This document shows positions 41,947 to 50,887 of a DNA stretch of 64,000 bases, piece by piece. The stretch comes from Flavobacteriales bacterium (GTDB lineage Bacteria; Bacteroidota; Bacteroidia; NS11-12g; UBA9320). How positions within the stretch are numbered: position 1 is the first letter of the stretch; each line of letters opens with the position of its first letter. A program made the translations under genes and the position numbers. Location of the stretch: positions 372,001-436,000 of the forward strand of contig JACJZV010000002.1 of NCBI GenBank assembly GCA_020635395.1, written 5' to 3'. Under the pieces are notes generated by a model. That model ran no database searches and was not told where the DNA came from. It saw only the letters and a list, made by a program, of their open reading frames with translations.

Positions 41947-43914
41947 TTGTTGAAACTTTCAGTAATAATAGTCAATTACAATGTCAAATTCTTTGTAGAA
42001 CAGTGCTTGCTTTCTGTTCAAAAGGCTATTAAAAATATTGACACTGAAGTTTGGGTAGTTGACAACCACTCTGCTGACGGGTCTGTGGAAATGATAAAAT
42101 CCAAATTTCCTTGGGTTAAACTTATTGAAAATAAAGAAAATGTTGGATTTTCGATGGCTAATAACCAAGCCATAAAACGCTCATCAGCCGAATACATACT
42201 TCTTTTAAATCCTGACACCGTCGTTCAGGAGGCTACCTTTGAAAAATGCCTTGAATATTTAAACAAACACCCCGCAGTGGGCGGCCTTGGAGTAAAAATG
42301 ATTGATGGAAAAGGCCGGTTTTTGCCTGAATCAAAAAGAGGACTGCCTACTCCAGAAGTTGCCTTTTATAAAATGATTGGTCTAAGCAAATTATTCCCAA
42401 AATCGCGAAAATTTGGCAAATATCATCTGGGCTATATTCGTGAAAATGAGACTGCATTTGTGGATGTATTGGCTGGTGCATATATGCTGATGCCCAAAAG
42501 AGTTCTCGAAAAGACAGGATTGCTTGACGAAACTTTTTTCATGTATGGTGAAGACATTGATTTAAGCTATCGAATTACGCTTGCAGGGTTTAAAAACGTG
42601 TATTTTCCTGAAACCTCAATAATTCATTATAAGGGAGAGAGTACAAAAAAAATGTCGGTTAATTATGTTTTTGTATTTTACAGAGCAATGGTAATTTTTG
42701 CCAAAAAACACTATACCGGAAGAAATGCTAAACTGTTTTCTGCTCTAATAAATTCATCCATTTATCTACGAGCATTTATCGCCCTAATACGAAGATTTTT
42801 TGTAAAAACCTGGCTCTTTTGGTTAGATGCTGTTACCTTTCTGGTCAGTTTAATATTTATCAAAAATTATTGGGAAAAAAACATTGTAAACTTTGAGGGG
42901 CATTTCCCCGAAATATTTGCCCAAACCCATTTTCCGGCATACCTCTTGATTTGGACAGCGGCTCTGGGTATTTTTGGTGGATATAAAAAGCCCTACACAA
43001 TAAACAAGACGGCAGTTGGTATACTTGCCGGAACACTGGTGATTGCAGCCATTTACGGGTTCTTACCCGAAAATTTCAGATATAGTAGAGGTATTATTCT
43101 TGCCGGAACAATTTTTAGCCTGACTTGGGCAATTTTTAACCGAATGTTTTCTAACTATTTTTCCGGCGAGGGTTTCACTCTTTCCGAAAATAGAAATTTA
43201 AAAACTACAATAGTTGGTAATAAATCAGAACGAGAGAGAGTGTTGGATTTATTGAAACAGAATAAAAGGAATACTGATTTTCTTGGATTCATAAGCATCG
43301 AAAACGAAATAGATGATTTTATTCTTGGCACACTTGATCGTTTAGATGACCTGTGCCAACTTTATTCTATTGATGAAGTAATTTTTTGTTCTAAGGATGT
43401 AAAAAGCTCAATAATAATTGATTGGATGTCTAAAATTGGAACATCTAAAGTTCATTTTAAAATAGTTCCCGAAGACAGTTTATTTATTATTGGCAGCAAC
43501 GATAAAAACCTTTCTGGCGAATTGTATGCAGAAGAAATACGATTCGATTTATCAAACGAGCAAGTTCTCCGAACAAAGAGAATTATCGACATAATACTTT
43601 CAATAGGTTTAATGGTTTTTGGAATTGCCCTTTCTTGGAAAAAGGGTTTTTCAAAATATTATCGTCAATGCTGGACCGTGCTGATTGGCAAATATTCGTG
43701 GGTCGGTTATGATAAAAGGGTTGACAATCAAAGACTTCCTAAAATAAGAGAAGGTATTTACTCTATTGCTTCAAAGCATAAAATAAATAATCTAAATCCT
43801 GAATATGTGGAACGATTAAATTATTTTTATGCAAAAATTTACCACTGGACAGATGATGTTAAAATCATCATTTCGAACATATTCAATGACTCTGGTGCAT
43901 TAGCCAACGGGTAA
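41947..43914 (+). CDS. GT2 glycosyltransferase fused to membrane and glycosylphosphotransferase-like region
   Basis: A 655-residue fusion. Residues 1-~240 are a GT-A family 2 enzyme of the rhamnosyltransferase type: LSVIIVNYNV, VVDNHSADGS, GFSMANNQAI, LLLNPDTVV with the metal-binding DXD-like Asp, and MYGEDIDLSYRI. Four or so transmembrane helices follow (~270-420). A Rossmann-like segment (~425-530, e.g. LYSIDEVIFCSKDVK) then resembles the CoA-binding-type domain of polyprenyl glycosylphosphotransferases, with a further helix and a short tail. The catalytic sugar-transferase domain seems absent. Initiation is at TTG (41947 or 41950); no in-frame ATG is near. Its end overlaps the convergent M28 gene by 32 bases. 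Confidence 0.75.
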   Translation: MLKLSVIIVNYNVKFFVEQCLLSVQKAIKNIDTEVWVVDNHSADGSVEMIKSKFPWVKLIENKENVGFSMANNQAIKRSSAEYILLLNPDTVVQEATFEKCLEYLNKHPAVGGLGVKMIDGKGRFLPESKRGLPTPEVAFYKMIGLSKLFPKSRKFGKYHLGYIRENETAFVDVLAGAYMLMPKRVLEKTGLLDETFFMYGEDIDLSYRITLAGFKNVYFPETSIIHYKGESTKKMSVNYVFVFYRAMVIFAKKHYTGRNAKLFSALINSSIYLRAFIALIRRFFVKTWLFWLDAVTFLVSLIFIKNYWEKNIVNFEGHFPEIFAQTHFPAYLLIWTAALGIFGGYKKPYTINKTAVGILAGTLVIAAIYGFLPENFRYSRGIILAGTIFSLTWAIFNRMFSNYFSGEGFTLSENRNLKTTIVGNKSERERVLDLLKQNKRNTDFLGFISIENEIDDFILGTLDRLDDLCQLYSIDEVIFCSKDVKSSIIIDWMSKIGTSKVHFKIVPEDSLFIIGSNDKNLSGELYAEEIRFDLSNEQVLRTKRIIDIILSIGLMVFGIALSWKKGFSKYYRQCWTVLIGKYSWVGYDKRVDNQRLPKIREGIYSIASKHKINNLNPEYVERLNYFYAKIYHWTDDVKIIISNIFNDSGALANG

Positions 43915-45163
43915 AATCATTAATAAGCATGAAGGATCCATCATAAGATTTTTGTTCCAACCTTAAATTTTCCGAATTATCATCCACCTCGTGGTAATAA
44001 GCATACGGCCCCATTAGATAGAAAAAGAATGCCGGAATACCATTTTCACTAAAAAAGTAATGGTCGCTATTTGCAGCTTTGCCTCGCTTTTTTACTGCTG
44101 GTAAATACTGGTTGTTTTTGTTAATGCTATCCAACATGACAAACTCTTTTTCATAGACCGAGCCATTCACAGCCATAATACCCTCCTGCCCTGTTCCCAT
44201 CAAATCCATGTTTATTACAAATCGTATTTTATCCTTATTGATAAAATCCTGTAATTCTTTTACGAAGTAATAACTTCCTACCAATCCCGCTTCCTCAGCA
44301 CCAAAAGCTATAAATACGACGGTGTATCGAGGTTTATTCACAGAATAGTTGTGCATCATGTCTAACAACATCGCAATTCCACTTGCATTGTCATTAGCCC
44401 CAGGCATATATGTGTTTTGCCCCATTCTACCCAAATGGTCGTAATGACCGGTTATAAAGACAAAGGAATCAGGTACTTCAGAACCAATTATTTTTCCTAC
44501 CACATTTTGACTTTCATAGGCCTGAATAAATTTAGCGTTGACCTTTATAGAAAGCTCATTCTTTCTGTCTATTTTTCCTGGCAAAACATAGAAAATGCCC
44601 GTGCTTGATTTTGTTCGACTTACCGACCAAGTTAAATCTTTAACAATCTCAATATGAATAGTATAAGGGTATTTGCTTAAAATTTTACTTAAAAGTAATT
44701 TGTTAGATTCTGTTTTCTCAATTGTGTCTATTACTAGTATCTTTTCGTGCCAATTGGTTTTTAGAAAAGATTTGAATAATCGTTTGTTGGTTAAAATGTC
44801 GTTGGTTAAAAAAACAGGCAAGAAGGATTCATAAAATGCCGAAGGGCAATCAGGTGAAACGATATAATCTTTGCCCGGCATTAAATTTTGATCATAAATT
44901 CCAACATTCTCTGGAAATGTATTGACACTCAGAACAAACGGGTGAAAATATCCGGTTTCAAAAAAGGGCGTAGCTCCAAACTTTTTATATTCCGAAGCAA
45001 TATATTTTGCCGCCCTCAAATCACCATTATTAACATATCCTCGGCCTTCAAAATATGGAGAAGTGAGGGTATCGATAGTGGCCTGAGCATATTCCACATT
45101 CTGGGAAAATAGTATAACCCGCGAAAACAATGAAATTGCCAAATAGAAAAGTATCTTTTTCAT
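43883..45163 (-). CDS. M28-family zinc aminopeptidase, exported
   Basis: A 426-residue peptidase with signal peptide MKKILFYLAISLFSRVILFSQ. The catalytic zinc ligands of M28 are in order: His in FITGHYDHLG, Asp in PGANDNASG, the Glu pair in AFGAEEAG, Asp in INMDLMG and His in AYYHEVDD. A PA-like insertion precedes the core. It should remove N-terminal residues from peptides in the periplasm or outside. The ATG at 45163 is chosen to start the signal peptide. It is the last gene of the minus-strand protease group, separated from the trypsin-ankyrin gene by a hairpin. Confidence 0.88.
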   Translation of the reverse strand: MKKILFYLAISLFSRVILFSQNVEYAQATIDTLTSPYFEGRGYVNNGDLRAAKYIASEYKKFGATPFFETGYFHPFVLSVNTFPENVGIYDQNLMPGKDYIVSPDCPSAFYESFLPVFLTNDILTNKRLFKSFLKTNWHEKILVIDTIEKTESNKLLLSKILSKYPYTIHIEIVKDLTWSVSRTKSSTGIFYVLPGKIDRKNELSIKVNAKFIQAYESQNVVGKIIGSEVPDSFVFITGHYDHLGRMGQNTYMPGANDNASGIAMLLDMMHNYSVNKPRYTVVFIAFGAEEAGLVGSYYFVKELQDFINKDKIRFVINMDLMGTGQEGIMAVNGSVYEKEFVMLDSINKNNQYLPAVKKRGKAANSDHYFFSENGIPAFFFYLMGPYAYYHEVDDNSENLRLEQKSYDGSFMLINDFTRWLMHQSH

Positions 45164-45198
45164 AAAAAACAAAAGCCGAAGATATAAAATCTTCGGCT
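45164..45198 (-). terminator. Hairpin with T-rich tail between trypsin-ankyrin and M28 genes
   Basis: A perfect 10-bp stem (AGCCGAAGAT at 45174-45183 paired with 45189-45198) has a five-base loop. On the minus strand the stem is followed by TTTTGTTTTTT, which runs up to the M28 ATG. It is a good intrinsic terminator for the upstream protease genes. Its T tract is directly at the next start codon, so it may also act as an attenuator for M28. Confidence 0.75.
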
Positions 45199-45226
45199 CA
45201 AATGCATTGTGTATTTGGGACTATTG

Positions 45227-46888
45227 TTATGCCTTGCCTTTTTCAGCACGTTTTAAATACCGAACCGCGTCTTTATATTTTATAGACTGAGCCTTTTTTC
45301 TCGGGGTCTGTCCATCATTATTGGTTGATTTAGAGTTTGCTCCACCATCAACCAATTTTTGTATTAGACTTAAATCCCAGTTTTGAACGGCATAGTGCAA
45401 TGGTGTGTTCCCCATATTGTCTTTTGCGTTCAAATCAACACCATTTTTTATTAATTCATCTATAATAGAATTATCTCCAGCGGAGATGGCCCAATGCAAT
45501 GGCGATTGTCCATAATCATCTTTAAAATCAGTGGAGTGTCCTTCCTTTAAAATTCTACGTACAGCGTCAATATTTTTATTTTTTATGGCATGATACAACA
45601 TTGATCTACCTTCTGCCAACGGAACATCTAATGGCATACCCTGATCTACCAATGTATTGAACATATCAGTTCTTCCATATTTTAAGGTTAAAACACCTAT
45701 TGGATCTTGACCTTCCAGACCTTCTTTCATGTAGTCTTCATTATCATTTGTGAAAGCCCATTTATATATAACCCACTTATTAAATCGATCCTTATTATTT
45801 TTTTCAATGGCGTATTTGAAATTATTGTAAACTGCCATAACCTTGATATTCAGCGGTATAGAGGTTATTCTTTGAACCTCTGTGCTCATCAATGATATGG
45901 CCATTCCATATTCGTCCAAAAAATTGTCGGCTTCATCATTTTCGTATTTAACCTCTTTTACGCACCCGCAAGACTGGTCAACAAAATATCCTTTTAGACC
46001 CTTATCTATTCTACCACGAACTAGAATACCCTCAAGCATACCAATTCCTGCTTTGTTGTAAACCGGTCCACCAGAATTTCCACCAAAAGCATCGAGATTT
46101 GTTCCGAACCAAGTCTGCTCAGAAATTTGAGTTACCTTGGCTCCATCCGCTAATTTAAGAGGTAATCCGGCTGGAGAACCAATCATAGCAATTTCCTCTT
46201 CTCTGCCTATTTCACCCCCGGTTCTGAACCTAAACGGGTCTCTGTCCGTCGGTCTATCCAACTGAATAATAGCGAAATCTAAATTTCTTGTTGCATCTAA
46301 AACACTTTTAAGTACTCTTTTTACCGTATATTGTTTTGACGTCGGAATAGTTGCCACATAATAGTCACCCAATTGTTCATGATGCTTTTTGGTCATTCCA
46401 ATATCATTGGTGTAATCAAACACCCACTTCATAGTATTGTAGGCAAACTCACCATAGTTGCCTTCTTTATTTTTATGAAAAATAACTTTTCCATCTGTTA
46501 TTTCATGCTGGTCGCCCGAAATACAGTGTCCAGCTGTAACCATAATGTCGGGGGCAATTAGAAAACCCGTGCAGCTTCCGATGGCTGGCTGACTGGCAAA
46601 ACGAACATCAGGATCTACTTTGTCAACTCCAAAGTTGTTCTTTAAGAGTTGCTCAAGTGTGAATCCGTAAACTTGATCGCCCTTAAATTCGGAACCTGGC
46701 ATTCGGGTTAAAACTGCTTGGGTAAAGCCATTGTAATCAAAATTTTTAGCCTCCCTTCTGCTGTCATAGCCATAAATGTCTCGACCTTGTAGAGTGTCCC
46801 ATGGCATAATTCCAAAGGGATTCTGGGCATTCACCGCCAAAGAAGTCATCATCAACCCCCAAATGGCAAATAATTTAAACTGTTTCAT
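45227..46888 (-). CDS. Exported trypsin-like protease fused to ankyrin repeats
   Basis: A 553-residue protein with signal peptide MKQFKLFAIWGLMMTSLAVNAQ. Residues ~95-340 are a chymotrypsin-fold (S1/S46-like) protease with the triad His121 in TAGHC, Asp204 in LDFAIIQL and Ser272 in GGNSGGPV. Residues ~400-550 hold about five ankyrin repeats (e.g. YGQSPLHWAISAGDNSIIDE; MGNTPLHYAVQNWDLSLIQK). A long N-terminal segment (residues 22-95) could be a propeptide. Ankyrin repeats bind proteins, so substrate recruitment or an inhibitor dock is likely. It lies 24 bases after the pseudo-caspase gene and is surely co-transcribed. Confidence 0.88.
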   Translation of the reverse strand: MKQFKLFAIWGLMMTSLAVNAQNPFGIMPWDTLQGRDIYGYDSRREAKNFDYNGFTQAVLTRMPGSEFKGDQVYGFTLEQLLKNNFGVDKVDPDVRFASQPAIGSCTGFLIAPDIMVTAGHCISGDQHEITDGKVIFHKNKEGNYGEFAYNTMKWVFDYTNDIGMTKKHHEQLGDYYVATIPTSKQYTVKRVLKSVLDATRNLDFAIIQLDRPTDRDPFRFRTGGEIGREEEIAMIGSPAGLPLKLADGAKVTQISEQTWFGTNLDAFGGNSGGPVYNKAGIGMLEGILVRGRIDKGLKGYFVDQSCGCVKEVKYENDEADNFLDEYGMAISLMSTEVQRITSIPLNIKVMAVYNNFKYAIEKNNKDRFNKWVIYKWAFTNDNEDYMKEGLEGQDPIGVLTLKYGRTDMFNTLVDQGMPLDVPLAEGRSMLYHAIKNKNIDAVRRILKEGHSTDFKDDYGQSPLHWAISAGDNSIIDELIKNGVDLNAKDNMGNTPLHYAVQNWDLSLIQKLVDGGANSKSTNNDGQTPRKKAQSIKYKDAVRYLKRAEKGKA

Positions 46889-46912
46889 GTCTTTAATACT
46901 TAACTGCGTTAA

Positions 46913-47983
46913 TTAATCTTTAAAAAAACTCTTTTCCCAATCAGTTTTATTTGCTTCACGGTTAATATTCTTTTCTTGATTCTCTTTTATGGAGAACATT
47001 GTTTTAAGTTCTGTTTCATCCAATTCGGTGTTCAAATCTACCAATATGTTAGAAAAGCTACAATTTTCGTCCTTAGAAAAATACTCAAAAACTCTGTTTT
47101 CCATAAAACCTTCCCATTTGGGCGATTGATTAGGGTTTATTTCTCGGCAAATAGCTGCAACAGATTCAAAGAAATCGTTGTATGTTGTAGAATCTGAAAT
47201 TGTTTCGAATGCTCTTGAAACTGCCAAAGTGAAAACTCCGTTTTCTGAAAAATCATATATCGGTTTAAACATTTCTCCTGCCGTAATATGATTAATTGGA
47301 GCGTAGTTGTTGCTCGGTGCGGCATAAGCCATGTCGTCCAATATTCCTATATCGTATGTCATCGTAATTTCTTTGACCAAAGAAGAATCTTTATCCATAG
47401 GTTTTCCTCCACCTCTCGAATTGGAGCCCTTTGGTTGCTCAACCAAAGTAAAAGACGCATCAATCAATAACATTACCTCCCCATTACTCCCAACCTTAAT
47501 TCTGATTTTATTAAGCCATTCGCTTAATTCCTCATCCAATAAATGATTCTCAAAATCATAGGCTTCATCGTAGTATTTTGGTGCTCCAAATAAAACCAAA
47601 CTCTCATCATACAAATCAGGTTCATCTGCATTCATGTCGCGAACCAACTGACCATGACCTGAAAAATAAAATAAAAAAACATCGCCCTCTTGACATTTTT
47701 TATAGGCCTCTTCCAATGCGGCAATAGTTTTTTCTTTGGTTGCCTGTTCATCTTTTAAACTTTGGACATCAGCAAAACCTTTGTTTTTTAACGATTCTTG
47801 CATTACTTTAACGTCGTTTCCGGCATAAGTATCTTCCCATTTGGTATCTTTTGGTTGCAAGCCAACACCTACCAAAATAGCCCGCTTATTAGATGCTTTC
47901 ACTAAAACATTTGAAGTCAATATCAAACCCAATATTACCAACTTTACCAATTTTCCTGACATGTACAATTTTATACTTTTCAT
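46913..47983 (-). CDS. Exported pseudo-caspase (catalytic Cys replaced by Ser)
   Basis: A 356-residue protein with a signal peptide (LVKLVILGLILTSNVLVKA). It shows the caspase/metacaspase p20 fold: NKRAILVGVG, then FYFSGHGQLV with the catalytic His110 retained, and the acidic run NADEPDLYDE. At the expected D-A-C-H-S-G it reads LLIDASFTL. The nucleophile is thus Ser177 (TCT, one base from Cys TGT), and the following HSG is also lost. It is a paralogue of the gene just upstream (shared GGKP, DIG and F-x-x-A-[VF]-SR segments) but lacks that protein's C-terminal domain. I infer a non-proteolytic partner or regulator of the active caspase or the trypsin. The intergenic gaps are 57 and 24 bases. 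Confidence 0.82.
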   Translation of the reverse strand: MKSIKLYMSGKLVKLVILGLILTSNVLVKASNKRAILVGVGLQPKDTKWEDTYAGNDVKVMQESLKNKGFADVQSLKDEQATKEKTIAALEEAYKKCQEGDVFLFYFSGHGQLVRDMNADEPDLYDESLVLFGAPKYYDEAYDFENHLLDEELSEWLNKIRIKVGSNGEVMLLIDASFTLVEQPKGSNSRGGGKPMDKDSSLVKEITMTYDIGILDDMAYAAPSNNYAPINHITAGEMFKPIYDFSENGVFTLAVSRAFETISDSTTYNDFFESVAAICREINPNQSPKWEGFMENRVFEYFSKDENCSFSNILVDLNTELDETELKTMFSIKENQEKNINREANKTDWEKSFFKD

Positions 47984-48040
47984 TTCAATAACTCTTTGGT
48001 ACTTAATAACTTTAGAGGTGATATAGTAAACGATGTTTTG

Positions 48041-50044
48041 TTAATTCTTTTTAATGACGAAAGTAATGCTATGTGTTGTGGCTTCCATGCCTGTACTTTC
48101 AATTTTTCTGCTTGTTGCCCCTCTTGATGAAACGTTATAAACATCGTCAAATAAGGTTTCCAAATTGCTTACCTTACTGCGTGTTCGTGGTTTTTTTGTG
48201 ATAACCGGAGTAAAATCAATGGGACCTTTGCTTGCAAATAGCTTAAACACCTCCATGCCATAAGGAGCACCAAAGTAGATTATCAAATCTTTTATAATCA
48301 TGGTGTCACCGGCTTTTACAAAAAACTCTTCAGGATTTTGATGTAATTCTGGGTCATCGCTGGGGATAATTCCATTTATTTTTCCATCAGGTTGAATATC
48401 AAGAATAGAAAAATATGCATCCTTTCTACCTTTGTTTATCACTCTTATTTTTGCACAGATATTCTCAGGTATTTCAATAATGCCATCATGCGTCAACTCC
48501 TCAATGTTCAACTCCTCAATTGGAAAGCCATCTTCATCGACTATTACTGGCAAGAATTCAAATGCAACATTGAAAGATGGATCTGACAATTCAAGATTTT
48601 TGATATAATTTCCGCGTGCAAATTGTTTAAGAATCTCAACAACATCATCAATTTCATCTAAACCAATTTGCTCAGCAACTATTTCTCCATCAGAGGCACG
48701 AACTATATCCAAGTTATTTCTGCCGCCATCTTCAATAATATAATCTACATCGTCTTCGGTTATATAAAACAATGGAACCTTAGCAAGTGAGTCAATCAGT
48801 TGATTTTTAATTGATTTGTCTTTAAAGCTAATTTTTATGTTCAACTTAACATTACCCATAGATGCTTTGGTCACAAAAAACCAATAATCATCTTCGCTAC
48901 CTGAAAGGGTTTCGCTCATTCTTATTTTGCTCCATGTGCCGTAGGCAACAATAACTTCACCGGTTGCGATAGACTTTTTATCAGAAGTTGTGCTTGTTCC
49001 AATCGGGAAAATAGCAATTTCTGAACCCTCAAAAATTCCATTCAAATTACCACCAGATATCCAAGCCTCGTTATTTTTTATTTTGAATGAGGTGTAAAAT
49101 GGCTCTTGTTCAACTATTTGACCAGCAAAAAATACTCTATCTACATCACCCTCTATTGCAGGCTTTTGAGAGGGTGCAATTACAGACATTTCTTTTAAAA
49201 TTTGACCAAAAAATGCTCTGTAAGTCATATCTCCATTGAGATGGTCAATACTTCTACTAAAAGCGGTGGACAAAGAACCTGCTCCGTTATATTCATAATT
49301 TACTTCTTTGGCCTGAGAGGCAGAAATAATAACAAATGGAGCTAAAAGATTCTTGTCAATTTGATTCATTTTTTCATTTTGAAATAAACCAATATCAGGA
49401 CTCCCTTTTGCCTGTATCTGAGCATTTGTTCTTTTCATGGCTGGCTTTCCGCCTCTTGCAATTTCCTCCCCTCTTCCCACAGTTCCGCTGTGGCAAGCAT
49501 CGGCCAACATTATTACATCCCCTTTAGGCCCTACCTTTTGTCTCAACCGAAGTACAAATACTTCAATTTCATCATCTAATAAATGCTTGGAAAAATCATA
49601 GTCATCTTCATAAAAAGCAGGAGCTCCGTATGCTACAATAGCTTCATCAAACCCATCAAGCTCATCCCCATTCAAATCTTCGACTTGTTGGCCATGAGAT
49701 GAAAAATGAATAAAAATTACATCCCCGCTCTTAGCAGATGCAATTAACTTTTCAAAACCTTTAACGATAGCCTCCTTAGTTGCCAAAGAGTCTTGCAAAA
49801 CATCGATGTTTTGAGCAAGAAATCCTTGTTTTTGAAGGGCTGTGCGTATAAGGGGCACATCGTTGGCGGATGAAATATCTCTCCATCCTCTATCGTCTGC
49901 AGAAGTTTGCGGATAATCTCCAATGGCCACTATAAACCCCCGTTTTACTTGTGCTTGTGTTCGAAGATAACCCATTAAAAATAAGCCAAAAACAACAAGT
50001 TTGACAACTTTTATTACGAATATTTTGTCTATAATATTTTTCAT
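48041..50044 (-). CDS. Exported metacaspase-like protease with DUF4384-like C-terminus
   Basis: A 667-residue protein with a signal peptide (VVKLVVFGLFLMGYLRTQAQ). The p20-like domain has His117 in FSSHGQQ and Cys184 in ADACHSG. The acidic metacaspase-type segment DLNGDELDGFDEAI follows the His, as in type I metacaspases. A middle beta region (~335-500) precedes a C-terminal domain (~530-640; KIRVINKGRKDAYFSILDI, QPDGKI, YGMEVFKLFASKGPIDF) that resembles DUF4384, a frequent partner of bacterial caspases. It should cleave after basic residues if metacaspase-like. The start at 50044 is chosen for the signal peptide; the frame is open 69 bases further. It heads the protease operon. Confidence 0.88.
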   Translation of the reverse strand: MKNIIDKIFVIKVVKLVVFGLFLMGYLRTQAQVKRGFIVAIGDYPQTSADDRGWRDISSANDVPLIRTALQKQGFLAQNIDVLQDSLATKEAIVKGFEKLIASAKSGDVIFIHFSSHGQQVEDLNGDELDGFDEAIVAYGAPAFYEDDYDFSKHLLDDEIEVFVLRLRQKVGPKGDVIMLADACHSGTVGRGEEIARGGKPAMKRTNAQIQAKGSPDIGLFQNEKMNQIDKNLLAPFVIISASQAKEVNYEYNGAGSLSTAFSRSIDHLNGDMTYRAFFGQILKEMSVIAPSQKPAIEGDVDRVFFAGQIVEQEPFYTSFKIKNNEAWISGGNLNGIFEGSEIAIFPIGTSTTSDKKSIATGEVIVAYGTWSKIRMSETLSGSEDDYWFFVTKASMGNVKLNIKISFKDKSIKNQLIDSLAKVPLFYITEDDVDYIIEDGGRNNLDIVRASDGEIVAEQIGLDEIDDVVEILKQFARGNYIKNLELSDPSFNVAFEFLPVIVDEDGFPIEELNIEELTHDGIIEIPENICAKIRVINKGRKDAYFSILDIQPDGKINGIIPSDDPELHQNPEEFFVKAGDTMIIKDLIIYFGAPYGMEVFKLFASKGPIDFTPVITKKPRTRSKVSNLETLFDDVYNVSSRGATSRKIESTGMEATTHSITFVIKKN

Positions 50045-50145
50045 TTTCAAACTTTTTTGTCGATTAAAAAGTGACCACTTTTGTAAACGATTTATTTGTA
50101 AAATTAATGTCAAAGTACGTGGATTATTTGATACTAAACAATAGG

Positions 50146-50153
50146 CAAAACTA
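50146..50153 (-). promoter_or_regulatory. Possible -7 box for the protease operon
   Basis: CAAAACTA on the plus strand reads TAGTTTTG (TAnnTTTG) on the minus strand, about 100 bases before the metacaspase ATG. A CAA at 50179-50181 could be the -33 element, but the spacing (25) is long. This is the only box match seen in the divergent gap. Confidence 0.35.
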
Positions 50154-50239
50154 AGTAGTTCATTTATACATAAATGGCCAACTTCAAAAGGTCAAATAGC
50201 TATCCATAGTTAATAATTGTCTAATATTGCCTTCTTTAA

Positions 50240-50860
50240 ATGACTGAAAGAGACAAAAATAATGTTGCCGTTCTTGCCCGATTTCTTCCCCATGAGACAG
50301 AGCATTTTGTATGGCAATTTATCAAATCGAATAAAGTCAATTTCAAGATTTCGAATCCCCGAAAATCAAAGTTAGGAGATTTTCGTCCTGCCATAATGGA
50401 CAAAAATCATCGAATTTCGGTAAACGGTAACCTCAATAAATATGCCTTTTTAATTACTACCCTTCATGAGTTTGCCCATTTGATTACCTGGGATGAATAC
50501 AAAAATAAAACATTACCTCATGGCAAGGAGTGGAAGAAGAATTTTGAAAATCTATTATCCCCGTTTCTAACCAACGGCACTTTCCCGGAGGATGTTTCCT
50601 CCGCTTTGAGTTCGTATATTCAAAATCCGGCAGCGGCAAGTTGTGTTGATTTAAGACTTTCAAAATCTCTGAAAAGGTATGACCACAAACCGTCAAAAAT
50701 TTTGGATGATATTGAAGTTGGAACCAAATTTAAGTTGCCGAACGGTATGGTTTTTGAAAAAGGGCAAAGGGTAAGAAAAAGATATAAATGCCTTAATTTA
50801 CACAATAAAAGATTGTACTTTGTCTCCTCTGTTGCAGAAGTAGAGATAATAGATGGTTAA
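50240..50860 (+). CDS. SprT-like zinc metalloprotein
   Basis: A 206-residue cytosolic protein. The SprT-like core has the zinc motif in TTLHEFAHLITW (HExxH) and a third His in LPHGKEW. The C-terminal ~60 residues form a small beta domain (DIEVGTKFKLPNG, RVRKRYKCLNL) in place of the Zn-ribbon. SprT/Spartan-type proteases cleave DNA-protein crosslinks; many bacterial SprT-like proteins are uncharacterised. There is no signal peptide, unlike the nearby proteases. It is divergent from the metacaspase operon and lies 27 bases before the C1 peptidase gene. Confidence 0.82.
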   Translation: MTERDKNNVAVLARFLPHETEHFVWQFIKSNKVNFKISNPRKSKLGDFRPAIMDKNHRISVNGNLNKYAFLITTLHEFAHLITWDEYKNKTLPHGKEWKKNFENLLSPFLTNGTFPEDVSSALSSYIQNPAAASCVDLRLSKSLKRYDHKPSKILDDIEVGTKFKLPNGMVFEKGQRVRKRYKCLNLHNKRLYFVSSVAEVEIIDG

Positions 50861-50887
50861 AAAAAAATTGCACACTTTATAAAAAAT

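Noticed and set aside
46913..47983. Reading the Cys-lacking caspase as a simple pseudogene
   Set aside because: The frame is full-length with a signal peptide, the His is kept, and gene spacing is operon-like, so it is more likely a maintained pseudo-enzyme.
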